NCBI GenBank assembly: GCA_024402495.1
Contig: JAKSTR010000021.1
Location: 1-38,800 of the forward strand
Length of the DNA stretch: 38,800 bases
Source: Treponemataceae bacterium
Lineage (GTDB): Bacteria; Spirochaetota; Spirochaetia; Treponematales; Treponemataceae
Reading direction: 5' to 3'
Numbering within the stretch: the first letter of the stretch is position 1; every line of letters starts with the position of its first letter. Below are positions 23,655-32,763 of the stretch, piece by piece. The notes below the pieces were generated by a model. It had not been told where the DNA came from, did no database searches, and saw only the letters and a program-made list of their open reading frames with translations. Position numbers and translations under genes: made by a program.

Positions 23655-25787
23655 ATGCCAGAGAAGAAAGCAGTTTCAAAAAAATCCCCAAAAAGTACTC
23701 TCGTAATTGTAGAGTCGCCTACCAAGGCAAAATCTATCGAAAAATATTTAGGTCCGGGTTTTACCGTTCGGGCTTCCATGGGGCATTTGATTGATTTGCC
23801 AAAATCTCGGCTTGCGGTAAATATAGAAGACAATTTTTCGCCCGAATACATTACTGTTCGCGGGCGCGCCGCTTTGCTAAAAGAATTACAGAAAGAAGCC
23901 AAAAAAGCAGATCAGGTGCTGCTCGCATCCGATAACGACCGCGAAGGGGAAGCCATTGCGTGGCACTTGCGCAGCGCTTTGGAAGGCAAGGTAAAAGCAC
24001 CTATCAAGCGCATCGTTTTTAACGAAATTACGCCGGCAATCATAAAAGAAGCCGTAAAAAATCCTGTAGATATTGATGAATCCAAAGTAAATGCACAAAA
24101 AGCCCGGCGCGTTTTAGACCGTCTGGTTGGCTATAACCTTTCGCCGCTTTTGTGGAAAAAAGTAAAAAACGGACTTTCTGCCGGGCGCGTTCAGTCTGTT
24201 GCCCTGCGCCTTATCTGCGAGCGCGAAGCCGAAGTTGAAAACTTTATTCCAGAAGAATACTGGAGTCTGGACGCAGATTTTTCTAAGGGAAAATCCAAAT
24301 TTTCGGCACAGCTGGTACAGTATCAGGGCAAAAAGCCAACTTTGGAAAACGAAAACGCCGTAAAAGCCATTATTGAAGAAATAAAAAACGCTGACTGCGT
24401 GGTTTGCGACATAAAGGAAAGCGATAAAATGGTTCGCCCCAAAGCGCCGTTTACCACTTCAAAATTGCAGCAGGCGGCGGCAAACCGTCTGGGCTTTACC
24501 AGCAAAAAAACCATGCAGGTAGCCCAGCAGCTTTACGAAGGTATTGCAATTGGCAGCCAGCGCGTAGGTTTGATAACTTACATGCGTACCGACTCTACGC
24601 GAATTTCGCCTTTGGCAATTGAAGAAGTGCGCAAATACATTGCCGAAAAATTTCCAAAAGAATTGCCGGACGAACCGATTGAATATGCCGTTGGCAAAAA
24701 AGCTCAGGACGCCCACGAAGCGATTCGCCCTACTTACGTAAAATATACGCCGGAATATGTAAAAGAATACTTAACCCGCGACCAGCAGCGCCTTTATGCA
24801 ATCATCTGGGAACGGTTTGTTTCAAGCCAGATGAATAATGCCAAAAACCGTACCACAAGCGTTGACATTCAGGCGGCAAATGCAATTTTCAGGCTTTCTG
24901 CAACAAAAGTTATAGAAAAAGGCTTTTACAAAGTTATTAAAACTTTGGGCAGCAAGGAAGAAAAAGGCACGGCTTTACCGGCTTTAGCAGTTGGCGAAAA
25001 ACTTGAATGCCAGAAATTTTACCCGGAACAGCATTTTACACAGGGCCCGGCACGCTATACAGATGCAAGTATCGTTAAAATGCTTGAAGAAAAAGGCATC
25101 GGACGCCCGGCGACTTATGCACCGATTATTTCGGTATTGGGCGACCGCTATTATGTAACGCGCAGCAACAAGCAGCTTGTGCCAACGCCGCTGGGCAGAA
25201 TGATTAACGAGATACTGGTTGAATCATTCCCGGACGTTATCAACGAAAACTTTACTGCCCAGATAGAAACAAACCTTGACCTTGTAGCCGAGGACAAGCT
25301 CAACTGGACTTCGATGATGGGCGAGTTCTATTATCCTTTCAAGGGGCATTTGGACGAACTTATGGGCAGCCTTGAAAGCTATAAAGGCACAATGGACGAA
25401 GAAACGGACAAGATTTGCGAAAAATGCGGCAAGCCGATGGTTAAAAAACTCGGTCGCTTCGGATTTTTCCTTGCCTGTTCGGGTTTCCCGGAATGCCGCA
25501 ATACGCGTTCAATTCCGCTGGCAAAGTGTCCGCGCCCGGGCTGCAACGGCGAAATTGTTGCGCGCAAAACAAAAGGTCGCGGCAAGGAATTTTTTGGCTG
25601 TACCAATTACCCGGAATGTGATTTTATAACCCACTTTAAGCCGATTAATTCAATCTGTCCTCAGTGCGGTCAGTTCCTGGTAGAAAAATATACCAAAAAG
25701 CACGGTTCAATTAAGGCGTGCATCAACCCGGCATGTAATTATTTGCACACCCAGGAAGAAGAAGAACCGATTGACGACATTGACTGA
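23655..25787 (+). CDS. topA: DNA topoisomerase I (type IA)
   Basis: A 710-aa enzyme that relaxes negative supercoils by transient single-strand cleavage. The TOPRIM domain opens with LVIVESPTKAKSIEKYLG and continues with ASDNDREGEAIAWHL. The catalytic Tyr (~309) is in VGLITYMRTDSTRISP, and GIGRPATYAPII follows. The C-terminus has three four-Cys zinc modules (CEKCGKP...CSGFPEC, CPRPGCN...CTNYPEC, CPQCGQ...CINPAC) that bind DNA. The ATG at 23655 is chosen because GGAG is seven bases upstream; the in-frame TTG at 23634 is less likely. The 139-bp spacer before it shows no clear promoter. Confidence 0.97.
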   Translation: MPEKKAVSKKSPKSTLVIVESPTKAKSIEKYLGPGFTVRASMGHLIDLPKSRLAVNIEDNFSPEYITVRGRAALLKELQKEAKKADQVLLASDNDREGEAIAWHLRSALEGKVKAPIKRIVFNEITPAIIKEAVKNPVDIDESKVNAQKARRVLDRLVGYNLSPLLWKKVKNGLSAGRVQSVALRLICEREAEVENFIPEEYWSLDADFSKGKSKFSAQLVQYQGKKPTLENENAVKAIIEEIKNADCVVCDIKESDKMVRPKAPFTTSKLQQAAANRLGFTSKKTMQVAQQLYEGIAIGSQRVGLITYMRTDSTRISPLAIEEVRKYIAEKFPKELPDEPIEYAVGKKAQDAHEAIRPTYVKYTPEYVKEYLTRDQQRLYAIIWERFVSSQMNNAKNRTTSVDIQAANAIFRLSATKVIEKGFYKVIKTLGSKEEKGTALPALAVGEKLECQKFYPEQHFTQGPARYTDASIVKMLEEKGIGRPATYAPIISVLGDRYYVTRSNKQLVPTPLGRMINEILVESFPDVINENFTAQIETNLDLVAEDKLNWTSMMGEFYYPFKGHLDELMGSLESYKGTMDEETDKICEKCGKPMVKKLGRFGFFLACSGFPECRNTRSIPLAKCPRPGCNGEIVARKTKGRGKEFFGCTNYPECDFITHFKPINSICPQCGQFLVEKYTKKHGSIKACINPACNYLHTQEEEEPIDDID

Positions 25788-25802
25788 TAGGTAAAAAACG
25801 GT

Positions 25803-25850
25803 CTGGCAGAAAGAAGCTGAAAGCGTAAAATATTTCAGTCTTTTTGCCGG
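25803..25850 (+). terminator. Long imperfect hairpin after topA, terminator-like
   Basis: About 18 pairs can form between CTGGCAGAAAGA..CTGAAA and TTTCAGTCTTTTTGCCGG around a 10-nt loop. The inner stem CTGAAA/TTTCAG is directly followed by TCTTTTT, so it can act as an intrinsic terminator. Confidence 0.6.
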
Positions 25851-25944
25851 GCATAAGTTTCAAGTTTTTCAATTGAAAGACTTAAAACGTTCCTTTTATA
25901 AAGCTGGCTTTTACAAATTGAATTTTTAGAAGCTTCCTTAATTT

Positions 25945-26916
25945 TTGCGGCGGACTGAATTGCAAAACAATAAAAATATTGCTGATTTAATAGAAGAATT
26001 TTTGTCTTATATTTTTGGCGTGCGCAATGTTTCGCCGCGTACGGTAGAAAGCTACCGCAACGATATGGCGCATTTTTTGCAGATGATTGACAAAGATGCG
26101 CCGCTTTCTTCAATAACCCTTGCCGATTTGCAAATCTGCATAGCAAGCCTTTCCGAACAGAATTACGCCGCCACAAGCATCAACCGTTTTATTTCAGCGC
26201 TGCGCACTTTTTTTGACTACTGCTACCGTTTGGGCTATATAAGCACAAACCCGGCGGCACGGTTAAAAAACATAAAAGCGCCGCAAAAAATGCCAAAGTT
26301 TCTGTTTCAAAGCGAAAGCGATGAACTTTGCGCAATGCCGGACAAACTGAACATTTTGTGGCCGGTACGCGACAAGGCGATAATTGAATGCCTGTATTCT
26401 TCCGGCTGCCGTGTTTCGGAACTTGCCGGCATAAAAATTGCAGACCTTGATAAAAATTTGCGCAGCGCAATTGTTCTTGGTAAAGGCAGCAAGGAACGGC
26501 GCGTGTATTTTTCGCCGGAAGCCGCCGCTGCGCTGAAAGAATATTTAGAAGACCGCCTGAAAAAATTTCCCCGCGCAAAAGATATGCCGGAAGTTTTTTT
26601 AAATATGCAGGGCAACAAAATAAGCCGCACAAGCATCTATACGGTTATCAGCCGTTATTCCGGGGTAGAAGGCACAAATCACCCGGTTTCGCCCCATGCT
26701 TTGCGCCATACTTTTGCAACAACAATGCTGAACAACGGCGCAGACATTCGCATTGTGCAGGAACTTTTGGGGCATGCAAATATTTCTACCACCCAGCGCT
26801 ATACCCACGTTACCACGGCGCAGCTGGTAAAAACTTATAATCAGGCGCACCCGCACGGCAGCGGCGCAGAAATTGATAAAGAAATTCTTCCGGCAGAAGA
26901 AAAACAGAAAAAATAG
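25945..26916 (+). CDS. xerC: Tyrosine recombinase XerC-like (CodV position)
   Basis: A 323-aa Xer recombinase. The N-terminal core-binding domain is followed by the catalytic residues: Arg in SSGCRVSELAG, Lys in GKGSKERRVYF, HALRHTFATTMLNNG, LLGHANISTTQ and the Tyr nucleophile in RYTHVTT. It partners the Xer protein encoded after ftsZ. The start is uncertain: TTG codons at 25945 and 25960 are available, neither with a strong ribosome site and no ATG nearby. Its place directly between topA and hslV matches codV in Bacillus. Confidence 0.9.
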   Translation: MRRTELQNNKNIADLIEEFLSYIFGVRNVSPRTVESYRNDMAHFLQMIDKDAPLSSITLADLQICIASLSEQNYAATSINRFISALRTFFDYCYRLGYISTNPAARLKNIKAPQKMPKFLFQSESDELCAMPDKLNILWPVRDKAIIECLYSSGCRVSELAGIKIADLDKNLRSAIVLGKGSKERRVYFSPEAAAALKEYLEDRLKKFPRAKDMPEVFLNMQGNKISRTSIYTVISRYSGVEGTNHPVSPHALRHTFATTMLNNGADIRIVQELLGHANISTTQRYTHVTTAQLVKTYNQAHPHGSGAEIDKEILPAEEKQKK

Positions 26917-26947
26917 GAAAAACTTTTTTGCTTTCGGTTTAATTTCT

Positions 26948-26976
26948 TTGCCAATGAATAAAAAAAATAGTATCTT
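26948..26976 (+). promoter_or_regulatory. Candidate promoter for hslVU
   Basis: TTGCCA (26948-26953), 17 bp and TATCTT (26971-26976) lie in the 120-bp spacer between xerC and hslV. The match is moderate. Confidence 0.4.
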
Positions 26977-27036
26977 TTAAAAGAAGCGCACGCTTTCAAT
27001 TGAAGTGAAAAAAAACTGACTGATACAGGAGCAGAA

Positions 27037-27573
27037 ATGCAGGAAAAAATAAGAAGTACCACAGTTATTGCCGTAAAAAAAGACGGCAAAGTTGCAATGG
27101 CCGGCGATGGTCAGGTTACGATGGGCAACACTGTAATGAAAGGCAACGCAAAAAAAGTTCGCCGTATTTATAATGGAAAAGTTTTAACAGGTTTTGCAGG
27201 CGCAACAGCCGACGCATTCAATCTTTTTGACAAATTTGAAGCAAAACTTGGCGAATTTAACGGCGATTTAACCCGCGCCGCCGTAGAACTTGCAAAAATG
27301 TGGCGTACTGATAAAGCTTTGCGCAATCTTGAAGCGCTTTTGCTTGTTGCCAATTCTGAAAAAATTTTGCTTATTTCCGGTAACGGCGACGTTATTGAGC
27401 CGGAAAACAATGTTCTGGCAATTGGCAGCGGCGGCAACTACGCTTATGCGGCGGCTTTGGCTTATCTGGAATCTTCCGATTTAAGCGCCCTGGAAATTGC
27501 AAAACGCAGCTTGAACATTGCAGGTTCAATTTGTATTTATACCAACGGTAATGTTACCGCCGAGGAGCTTTAA
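27037..27573 (+). CDS. hslV: HslV (ClpQ) peptidase subunit
   Basis: A 178-aa N-terminal-nucleophile peptidase that forms the proteolytic core of HslUV. It has [43 protein letters not shown] and [15 protein letters not shown]. The conserved TTxxxVxK start is preceded by seven residues (MQEKIRS), so the catalytic Thr would be residue 8 and a short propeptide must be removed. CAGGAGC before the ATG supports the called start. hslU follows with a two-base gap, its ribosome site (AGGAG) inside the hslV end. Confidence 0.96.
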   Translation: MQEKIRSTTVIAVKKDGKVAMAGDGQVTMGNTVMKGNAKKVRRIYNGKVLTGFAGATADAFNLFDKFEAKLGEFNGDLTRAAVELAKMWRTDKALRNLEALLLVANSEKILLISGNGDVIEPENNVLAIGSGGNYAYAAALAYLESSDLSALEIAKRSLNIAGSICIYTNGNVTAEEL

Positions 27574-27575
27574 TT

Positions 27576-29012
27576 ATGGCAGAAAAAACTGGCCTGGAAG
27601 AACTTACACCAAGAGAAATTGTTAACCGCCTTGATACTTACATCATTGGACAGAACAAGGCAAAAAAAGCTGTTGCAATTGCACTGCGCAACCGTACCCG
27701 CCGTTTAAAGCTGCCGGAAGAAATCCGTGACGAAATTGCACCGAAAAATATTCTTATGATTGGTCCGACCGGCGTTGGTAAAACCGAAATTGCCCGGCGT
27801 CTTGCAAAACTGTGCAACGCGCCATTTTTGAAAGTTGAAGCCACCAAATACACCGAAGTCGGTTATGTCGGCCGCGATGTTGAATCAATGATTCGCGATT
27901 TGATGGCAGTAAGTTACAACATGGTAAAAGCCGAAATGCAGGAACAGATGAAAGTTTCGGCAGAAAGCCAGGTTGAAGAAAAACTGCTTGACCTGCTTTT
28001 GCCGGGCAGCGGCAAAAAGAAACCAGAAGCCGAAAATGCAAACGTTTTCGGTCATTTGCCGGCTTTTACCGATGTTAGCGGTGTTGCCGCCAGCCAGCCT
28101 GAAACCAGTGCCGAAACCGGCAACATGGATTCTACCCGCGAAAAATTCCGCCAGATGCTGCGCGAAGGCAAGCTTGAAGACCGCGAAGTAGAAGTTAGCG
28201 TAAGCAAAAAGGCAAACGTGCCTACAATGGAAATTTTTGCAGGCGGCAATATTGAAGACCTTGAAGCCACAATGCAGAGTTTTTCTTCGCTTTTAACCGG
28301 CAACCGCAGCAAAAAGAAGATGGTTACCATTAAAGAAGCCCGCGAAATTATTACCGCTGAACAGCTGGACAAAATGATTGATCCGGACAAAGTTTGCGAC
28401 GAAGCTAAAAACCGCGTTGAACAGATGGGAATTATTTTTATCGACGAAATCGATAAAATTGCCGTTCGCGGTGACCGCGGTTCCGGACAGGATGTTTCGC
28501 GCGAAGGTGTACAGCGCGATATTCTGCCAATTGTTGAAGGTTCCAACGTTAACACAAAATATGGCGTAATTGATACAACCCATATTCTGTTTATTGCTGC
28601 GGGCGCTTTCAGCCTTTCAAAACCGAGCGATCTGATTCCTGAGCTTCAGGGTCGTTTTCCGCTGCGTGTGGAACTGGAATCGCTTAACGCCGAAGACTTT
28701 AAGCGTATTTTGCTTGAACCAAAAAATGCGCTTATCCGTCAGTACCGCGAGCTGCTGGCAACAGAAGGCGTTACCCTGGAATTTACAGACGATGCAGTTG
28801 ATAAAATGAGTTCGCTTGCAGAAGAAGTAAATTCGCGCATGGAAAATATTGGTGCGCGCCGCCTGCATACGATTATGGAATCTTTGCTTGAAGAACTTTC
28901 TTTTGAAGCCGATGCCCACGCAGGCGAAACCGTTAAGATTGATGCCGCTTATGTAGACGAACATCTTGCCGGCATTGTAAAAGATCAGGATTTGCAGAAA
29001 TATATTTTGTAA
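27576..29012 (+). CDS. hslU: HslU (ClpY) ATPase subunit
   Basis: A 478-aa AAA+ unfoldase feeding substrates to HslV. It has the N-terminal [17 protein letters not shown], the Walker [10 protein letters not shown] (about residues 62-70), the pore motif GYVGRDV and Walker [11 protein letters not shown] (about 285-294). The sensor/Arg region [10 protein letters not shown] and the family C-terminal tail DQDLQKYIL complete it. The I-domain (residues ~110-240) carries a family-typical variable insertion. It is co-transcribed with hslV and is the last gene before the flagellar operon. Confidence 0.97.
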   Translation: MAEKTGLEELTPREIVNRLDTYIIGQNKAKKAVAIALRNRTRRLKLPEEIRDEIAPKNILMIGPTGVGKTEIARRLAKLCNAPFLKVEATKYTEVGYVGRDVESMIRDLMAVSYNMVKAEMQEQMKVSAESQVEEKLLDLLLPGSGKKKPEAENANVFGHLPAFTDVSGVAASQPETSAETGNMDSTREKFRQMLREGKLEDREVEVSVSKKANVPTMEIFAGGNIEDLEATMQSFSSLLTGNRSKKKMVTIKEAREIITAEQLDKMIDPDKVCDEAKNRVEQMGIIFIDEIDKIAVRGDRGSGQDVSREGVQRDILPIVEGSNVNTKYGVIDTTHILFIAAGAFSLSKPSDLIPELQGRFPLRVELESLNAEDFKRILLEPKNALIRQYRELLATEGVTLEFTDDAVDKMSSLAEEVNSRMENIGARRLHTIMESLLEELSFEADAHAGETVKIDAAYVDEHLAGIVKDQDLQKYIL

Positions 29013-29042
29013 TCCGCAAAATATTCGCAAAGCTGGCTAAAA

Positions 29043-29133
29043 AACAGCAGGCAGGGAAGGGCGGAAAGCCGGACATTCGCAAAAGGCAGAAAAGTCCGCA
29101 AAGTTTTCCGCCTTTTCTGCTTAAACAGCTGTT
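29043..29133. other. Nested and competing inverted repeats after hslU
   Basis: AACAGC (29043) pairs with GCTGTT (29128-29133), GGCGGAAA (29060-29067) with TTTCCGCC (29105-29112), and GCAGAAAAG (29086-29094) with CTTTTCTGC (29112-29120). The arms share bases, so alternative folds are possible. No T-run follows. It may be a weak terminator or a processed 3' structure for hslVU. Confidence 0.4.
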
Positions 29134-29213
29134 ATAATTTCTAAAACCCGTAACAAAATCAAAAAAAATCTGTTTCTTTCTATTTATTCTCTAATTCCTT
29201 GCGTTGATTTTAG

Positions 29214-29240
29214 TTAAGTCTGTTTTTTGAATGCCGACAA
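29214..29240 (+). promoter_or_regulatory. Sigma-28 (FliA-type) promoter for the flagellar operon
   Basis: TTAAGTCT (29214-29221), 11 bp and GCCGACAA (29233-29240) match the flagellar sigma consensus TAAAGTTT-N11-GCCGATAA at 13 of 16 positions with exact spacing. It lies 22 bases before flgB. Confidence 0.75.
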
Positions 29241-29262
29241 TGTAGTTAGGTAGGTCAGAAAA

Positions 29263-29676
29263 ATGAACAGTTTTACACGAACAACAGATTTACTTCATCG
29301 TGCAATGGACGTAAGTACCTTGCGTTATCAGGTAACGGCTAACAACCTTGCCAATTCTGAAGTTCCAAATTACAAGCGTGTTGAAGTTAATTTTGAAAGC
29401 GAGCTTAAACGTGCCCTGGATTCTGAAAAAAACGAGCACGAATCGTTTAAAATGCGCACAACAAACGAAAAACACATTCAGTCTGAAACACCACGCGATT
29501 ATCGCGATGTACAGCCACGGCGTGTGCGTGATTATTTAACCACGACAAAAGCCAACGGCAACAACGTAGATGCTGAAACAGAAGCAATGAACGTTCTTAA
29601 GATTCAGCTTAACTACCAGTTGTTAACACAATTGCAGACTTTCGAGTTCAGCCAGGTTAAATCAGTTTTGAAATAG
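29263..29676 (+). CDS. flgB: Flagellar basal-body rod protein FlgB
   Basis: A 137-aa proximal rod subunit: residues LHRAMDVSTLRYQVTANNLANSEVPNYKR at the N-terminus (in the sequence as two blocks, LHRAMDVSTLRYQ and ANNLANSEVPNYKR) are the rod/hook family signature. The C-terminal helix (VLKIQLNYQLLTQL) is the partner coiled-coil segment. It is the first gene of the operon, followed nine bases later by flgC. Confidence 0.96.
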   Translation: MNSFTRTTDLLHRAMDVSTLRYQVTANNLANSEVPNYKRVEVNFESELKRALDSEKNEHESFKMRTTNEKHIQSETPRDYRDVQPRRVRDYLTTTKANGNNVDAETEAMNVLKIQLNYQLLTQLQTFEFSQVKSVLK

Positions 29677-29685
29677 AGGTAATTT

Positions 29686-30141
29686 ATGGGTCTTTTTACA
29701 AGTATTAACATTGCAGCAACCGGAATGAGCGTTGAACGCTTGCGGACAGACGTTATTTCAGATAATATTGCAAATGCTTCAACAACTCGTACACAGGACG
29801 GCGGAGCTTTTAAACGCAAGCGCGTTGTTCTTGAACCTGTTTCTAAAGAATTGTCATGGCGCACGCCATTCGTACCGGAAAACATGGATGCCGGCGCAGG
29901 TGACGGTGTAAGAGTTTCGGAAATTGTTAAAGACGATACACCGGGAAGACTGGTTTACGATCCCCAGCATCCTGATGCAATCGTTTCTGGTCCAAACGCC
30001 GGTTATGTTGAATATCCAAACGTAAATATTGTAAACGAAATGGTAGATTTGATTTCTGCCTCTCGTGCATACGAAGCAAACTCATCTGTTATTCAGGGCT
30101 CTAAAGAAATGTTCAGCAAAGCCCTTGAAATTGGGAGGTAA
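29686..30141 (+). CDS. flgC: Flagellar basal-body rod protein FlgC
   Basis: A 151-aa rod subunit with ATGMSVERLRTDVISDNIANAST at the N-terminus (blocks ATGMSVERL and ISDNIANAST) and the C-terminal GYVEYPNVNIVNEMVDLI and SRAYEANSSVI motifs typical of FlgC. AGAGGTAA precedes the ATG. It joins FlgB in the proximal rod in the periplasm after type III export. Confidence 0.96.
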   Translation: MGLFTSINIAATGMSVERLRTDVISDNIANASTTRTQDGGAFKRKRVVLEPVSKELSWRTPFVPENMDAGAGDGVRVSEIVKDDTPGRLVYDPQHPDAIVSGPNAGYVEYPNVNIVNEMVDLISASRAYEANSSVIQGSKEMFSKALEIGR

Positions 30142-30144
30142 TAG

Positions 30145-30492
30145 ATGATTACAAGCATGGGCACTTTGTCAATGATTCGCACTGATTCTGCACATCTGGG
30201 AACCAGCAGCTTAACTTCGATGATGTCTGGCAATGTGCAGAAAAAGCAGGGCGAAAAGACTGAAAAGGCAAAAGGTACTTTTGAACAGTATTTTCTGGAC
30301 GCTGTTAATTCGGTAAACGACAAGCAGATTTCCAGCGATGCCATTGCCCAGCAGCTAATCACTGATCCGGATTCTGTTGATGTACACGATGTTACCATTG
30401 CAATGGCAAAAGCAAGCCTTAGTTTAAGTCTTGCCCAGACTGTTGTAGACCGTGTCATTAAAGACTGGAACGAAATTACCACAAACCGGTAA
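30145..30492 (+). CDS. fliE: Flagellar hook-basal body protein FliE
   Basis: A 115-aa protein linking the MS ring to the rod. The C-terminal half carries the FliE pattern: TFEQYFLDAVNSVND, VHDVTIAMAKASLSLSLAQTVVDRVI and a terminal YNEI-like motif (WNEITTNR). Its ATG follows the flgC stop by three bases, with GGGAGG as ribosome site. Confidence 0.93.
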   Translation: MITSMGTLSMIRTDSAHLGTSSLTSMMSGNVQKKQGEKTEKAKGTFEQYFLDAVNSVNDKQISSDAIAQQLITDPDSVDVHDVTIAMAKASLSLSLAQTVVDRVIKDWNEITTNR

Positions 30493-30505
30493 TTAAGTAA
30501 AAAAA

Positions 30506-30559
30506 ATTGAAGGTTTTCTTCAATAAACGGTAATCAATTATTTAATATTGTGATATAAT
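30506..30559 (+). promoter_or_regulatory. Hairpin and extended -10 promoter candidate before fliF
   Basis: A 7-bp hairpin (ATTGAAG, GTTTT, CTTCAAT; 30506-30524) follows fliE. TGATATAAT (30551-30559) is an extended -10 without a good -35. Together they suggest a possible secondary start of transcription for fliF in the 168-bp gap. Confidence 0.35.
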
Positions 30560-30660
30560 TAGTAGCTTTTCTAGCAAACCGGCTTTTGCCAGCAACTAGA
30601 AAAAATATAAAAAAGCTTTCAAACAGAAAGTACTGATAGTTCGTTCACGGGAGGGGTGTG

Positions 30661-32367
30661 ATGAACGAATGGCTTAAAAAGCTGTCGGCACAGATTAAGG
30701 ATTTATGGTCTAAATGGACCGTCGTGCAAAAGGGCATTTTATTTGGAATTGTTCTTGTTATAGTTGTAGGGCTTGTTTTACTTTTACGTGTTTCTTCAAG
30801 TCCGTCTTCAGTTCCGCTTATCAGCGGCGTAAACTTTACTGATGCAGAACGCGACACAATCATGATGCGTCTTGCAAAGGAAAATGTTGATGCCAGTGTA
30901 AACGCAGCAGGCGTAATTACCGTAAAGGATAAATCAACTGCGCAGCGTATGCGTTCTGTTTTGTGGAACGAAGGCTTGATACCTGACAGAGCAGACCCTT
31001 GGGCACTTTTTGACATGCAGAGCTGGCAGACAACCGACTTTGAACGCAATGTAGATTTGCGCCGTGCCGTTACAGATGCAATTAAAAAGCACATTGAATC
31101 TTTAGACGTTATTGACAATGCAAACGTTGTAATTACCATTCCGGAACGCCGTACCTTGGGTTCGCAGCAGGAAGACCCTACTGCAAGCATCGTTCTGCGC
31201 CCGAAAGTTGGCGTAAACCTTGCAGACAACCGTGACACTGTACGCGGCATTCAGGCTCTGGTAATGAAATGTATCAGCGGCTTAACTGCTGACAACGTTA
31301 CGATTTCTGATTCCAACGGTAACATCTTAAACGATTTTACAAACCAGCTGGCTGCTGACAACGTTAACATTACAGAACGTGAACAGAACGTTATTAAAAA
31401 GCTGGAAGCCAAATACCGCGCTGACGTTTTGAACCAGTTGCAGTCAATTTTTGGCGACGACCGCGTACGCGACCTGAACATTAAAATTGAAATGGATATG
31501 TCAAAACGGTTTGAAGAATCAACCGAACATACTCCAATCGTTATAAAGGCAGACAACCCGGATACACCTTACGACGACAGTGAACTTGTAGAATCAATTA
31601 CGATTTCTTCAGAACAGGTTGACAAAGTATGGAAGGGTACAAGCTACAATCCTGAAGGTCCTGCCGGTGTTGAAGGCCAGAATCCTCCTGTTTATTCAGA
31701 CATGAGTAACCTTTACGGTGTTTCAGAAGAACATGGCGTTAAAAAGAATCAGGTTGTTAATGAAAAACATGTTTCTTCAGAAAAACGCCCTTCAATCGAC
31801 AAGATTTCAGTTTCTGCTGCAATTGATGGCAAATGGATTATTAAATATAACGAAGACGGTACGCCTGTAGAAAATACAAACGGAACTCTTGAACGCGAAT
31901 ACATTCCTGTAAGTGCTTCGGATCTGGAAAGTGCTACACGACTTGTTCAGAGCGCTGTCGGTTACGACCGTTCGCGCGGCGATACAGTTTCCATCGTAAA
32001 CATCAGTTACGACCGTACAACCCAGTTTGAAGAAGAAGACAAGGCATATTTCCGCCAGAAACAGACAAAAACAACCGTATTCTACACAGTTACCGGTTTG
32101 GTACTGCTGTTAGTAATCTTCATCCTTTACCGCCTGATCAGCCGCGAAATGGAACGCCGCCGCCGCCTGAAGGAAGAAGAACTTATGCGCAAGCATCAGA
32201 TGGAACGCGAAGCTGCGCTGCTTGCTGCTGAACAGGCAGGTATGGAAGTTTCAATGTCTGTTGAAGAACGCAGACGTATGGAACTGCAGGAAACTGCCCT
32301 TACATTGGCAAAAGAACATCCGGAAGATGTTGCTCTGCTTATTCGTACCTGGATTATGGAAGAATAG
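30661..32367 (+). CDS. fliF: Flagellar MS-ring protein FliF
   Basis: A 568-aa protein with two membrane helices (about residues 20-43 and 472-495) bracketing a large periplasmic region with ring-building motifs. Marks include VPLISGVNFTDAERD, ALFDMQSWQTTDFERNVDLRRA, VVITIPERRTL and VSIVNISYDR. The cytoplasmic C-terminal tail (ALTLAKEHPEDVALLIRTW) binds FliG. The ATG at 30661 is preferred to a GTG at 30658, with GGGAGGGG at 30649-30656. fliF anchors the rotor and export gate. Confidence 0.96.
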   Translation: MNEWLKKLSAQIKDLWSKWTVVQKGILFGIVLVIVVGLVLLLRVSSSPSSVPLISGVNFTDAERDTIMMRLAKENVDASVNAAGVITVKDKSTAQRMRSVLWNEGLIPDRADPWALFDMQSWQTTDFERNVDLRRAVTDAIKKHIESLDVIDNANVVITIPERRTLGSQQEDPTASIVLRPKVGVNLADNRDTVRGIQALVMKCISGLTADNVTISDSNGNILNDFTNQLAADNVNITEREQNVIKKLEAKYRADVLNQLQSIFGDDRVRDLNIKIEMDMSKRFEESTEHTPIVIKADNPDTPYDDSELVESITISSEQVDKVWKGTSYNPEGPAGVEGQNPPVYSDMSNLYGVSEEHGVKKNQVVNEKHVSSEKRPSIDKISVSAAIDGKWIIKYNEDGTPVENTNGTLEREYIPVSASDLESATRLVQSAVGYDRSRGDTVSIVNISYDRTTQFEEEDKAYFRQKQTKTTVFYTVTGLVLLLVIFILYRLISREMERRRRLKEEELMRKHQMEREAALLAAEQAGMEVSMSVEERRRMELQETALTLAKEHPEDVALLIRTWIMEE

Positions 32368-32370
32368 TAT

Positions 32371-32763
32371 ATGCGCTTAGATGGGTTTATCAAACAGACA
32401 TCTAGCCTTTCTGGTAGTGAAAAAGCCGCAATTCTTTTAGGCGAACTGGGCTTGTTCACTACCGAACATTTGATGCGGTATTTTACCGATGACGAAATAA
32501 AAAAAATAAATCGCGGTTTTGCCAGAATTGGCAGAAACTTAGATGCCAGCGTTGAAAATCAGGTTCTGGAAGAAGCTGTGGCTTTCGGCATTTCAAAAAA
32601 GCATTTACCCCAAACTGCTTTGTTTGCCGGTCAAAACTCTTACTACGGTTCCAACGCTTCTCAAAACGATTATTCTACCGGCAATGATATTGCATACCAA
32701 GGTACCGGTGTTAATACAGACGATCTAGCCCAGGCGATTTCGCAGTGGTTGAGGGAGGAATAA
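32371..32763 (+). CDS. Stand-alone FliG N-terminal-like protein
   Basis: A 130-aa protein whose first ~60 residues (LSGSEKAAILLGELG, then DDEIKKINRGFARIG) align block by block with the start of the full FliG in the next gene (LNGKQKAAIFLVSLG, DEIETLTCEIARLD). The FliG middle and C-terminal torque domains are absent. Instead there is a polar Asn/Tyr/Ser-rich linker (residues ~88-115) and a short acidic helix (DDLAQAISQWLREE). Its FliG-N-like part suggests binding to the FliF C-terminal tail or to FliG. It starts three bases after fliF and abuts fliG, so all three are translated together. The FliG relation is read by eye; the role is inferred. Confidence 0.75.
   Translation: MRLDGFIKQTSSLSGSEKAAILLGELGLFTTEHLMRYFTDDEIKKINRGFARIGRNLDASVENQVLEEAVAFGISKKHLPQTALFAGQNSYYGSNASQNDYSTGNDIAYQGTGVNTDDLAQAISQWLREE

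Noticed and set aside
20876-26916. The two tyrosine recombinases as phage or island integrases
   Set aside because: They sit in conserved housekeeping positions (after ftsZ and after topA), have Xer length and motifs, and no att sites or phage genes are near.
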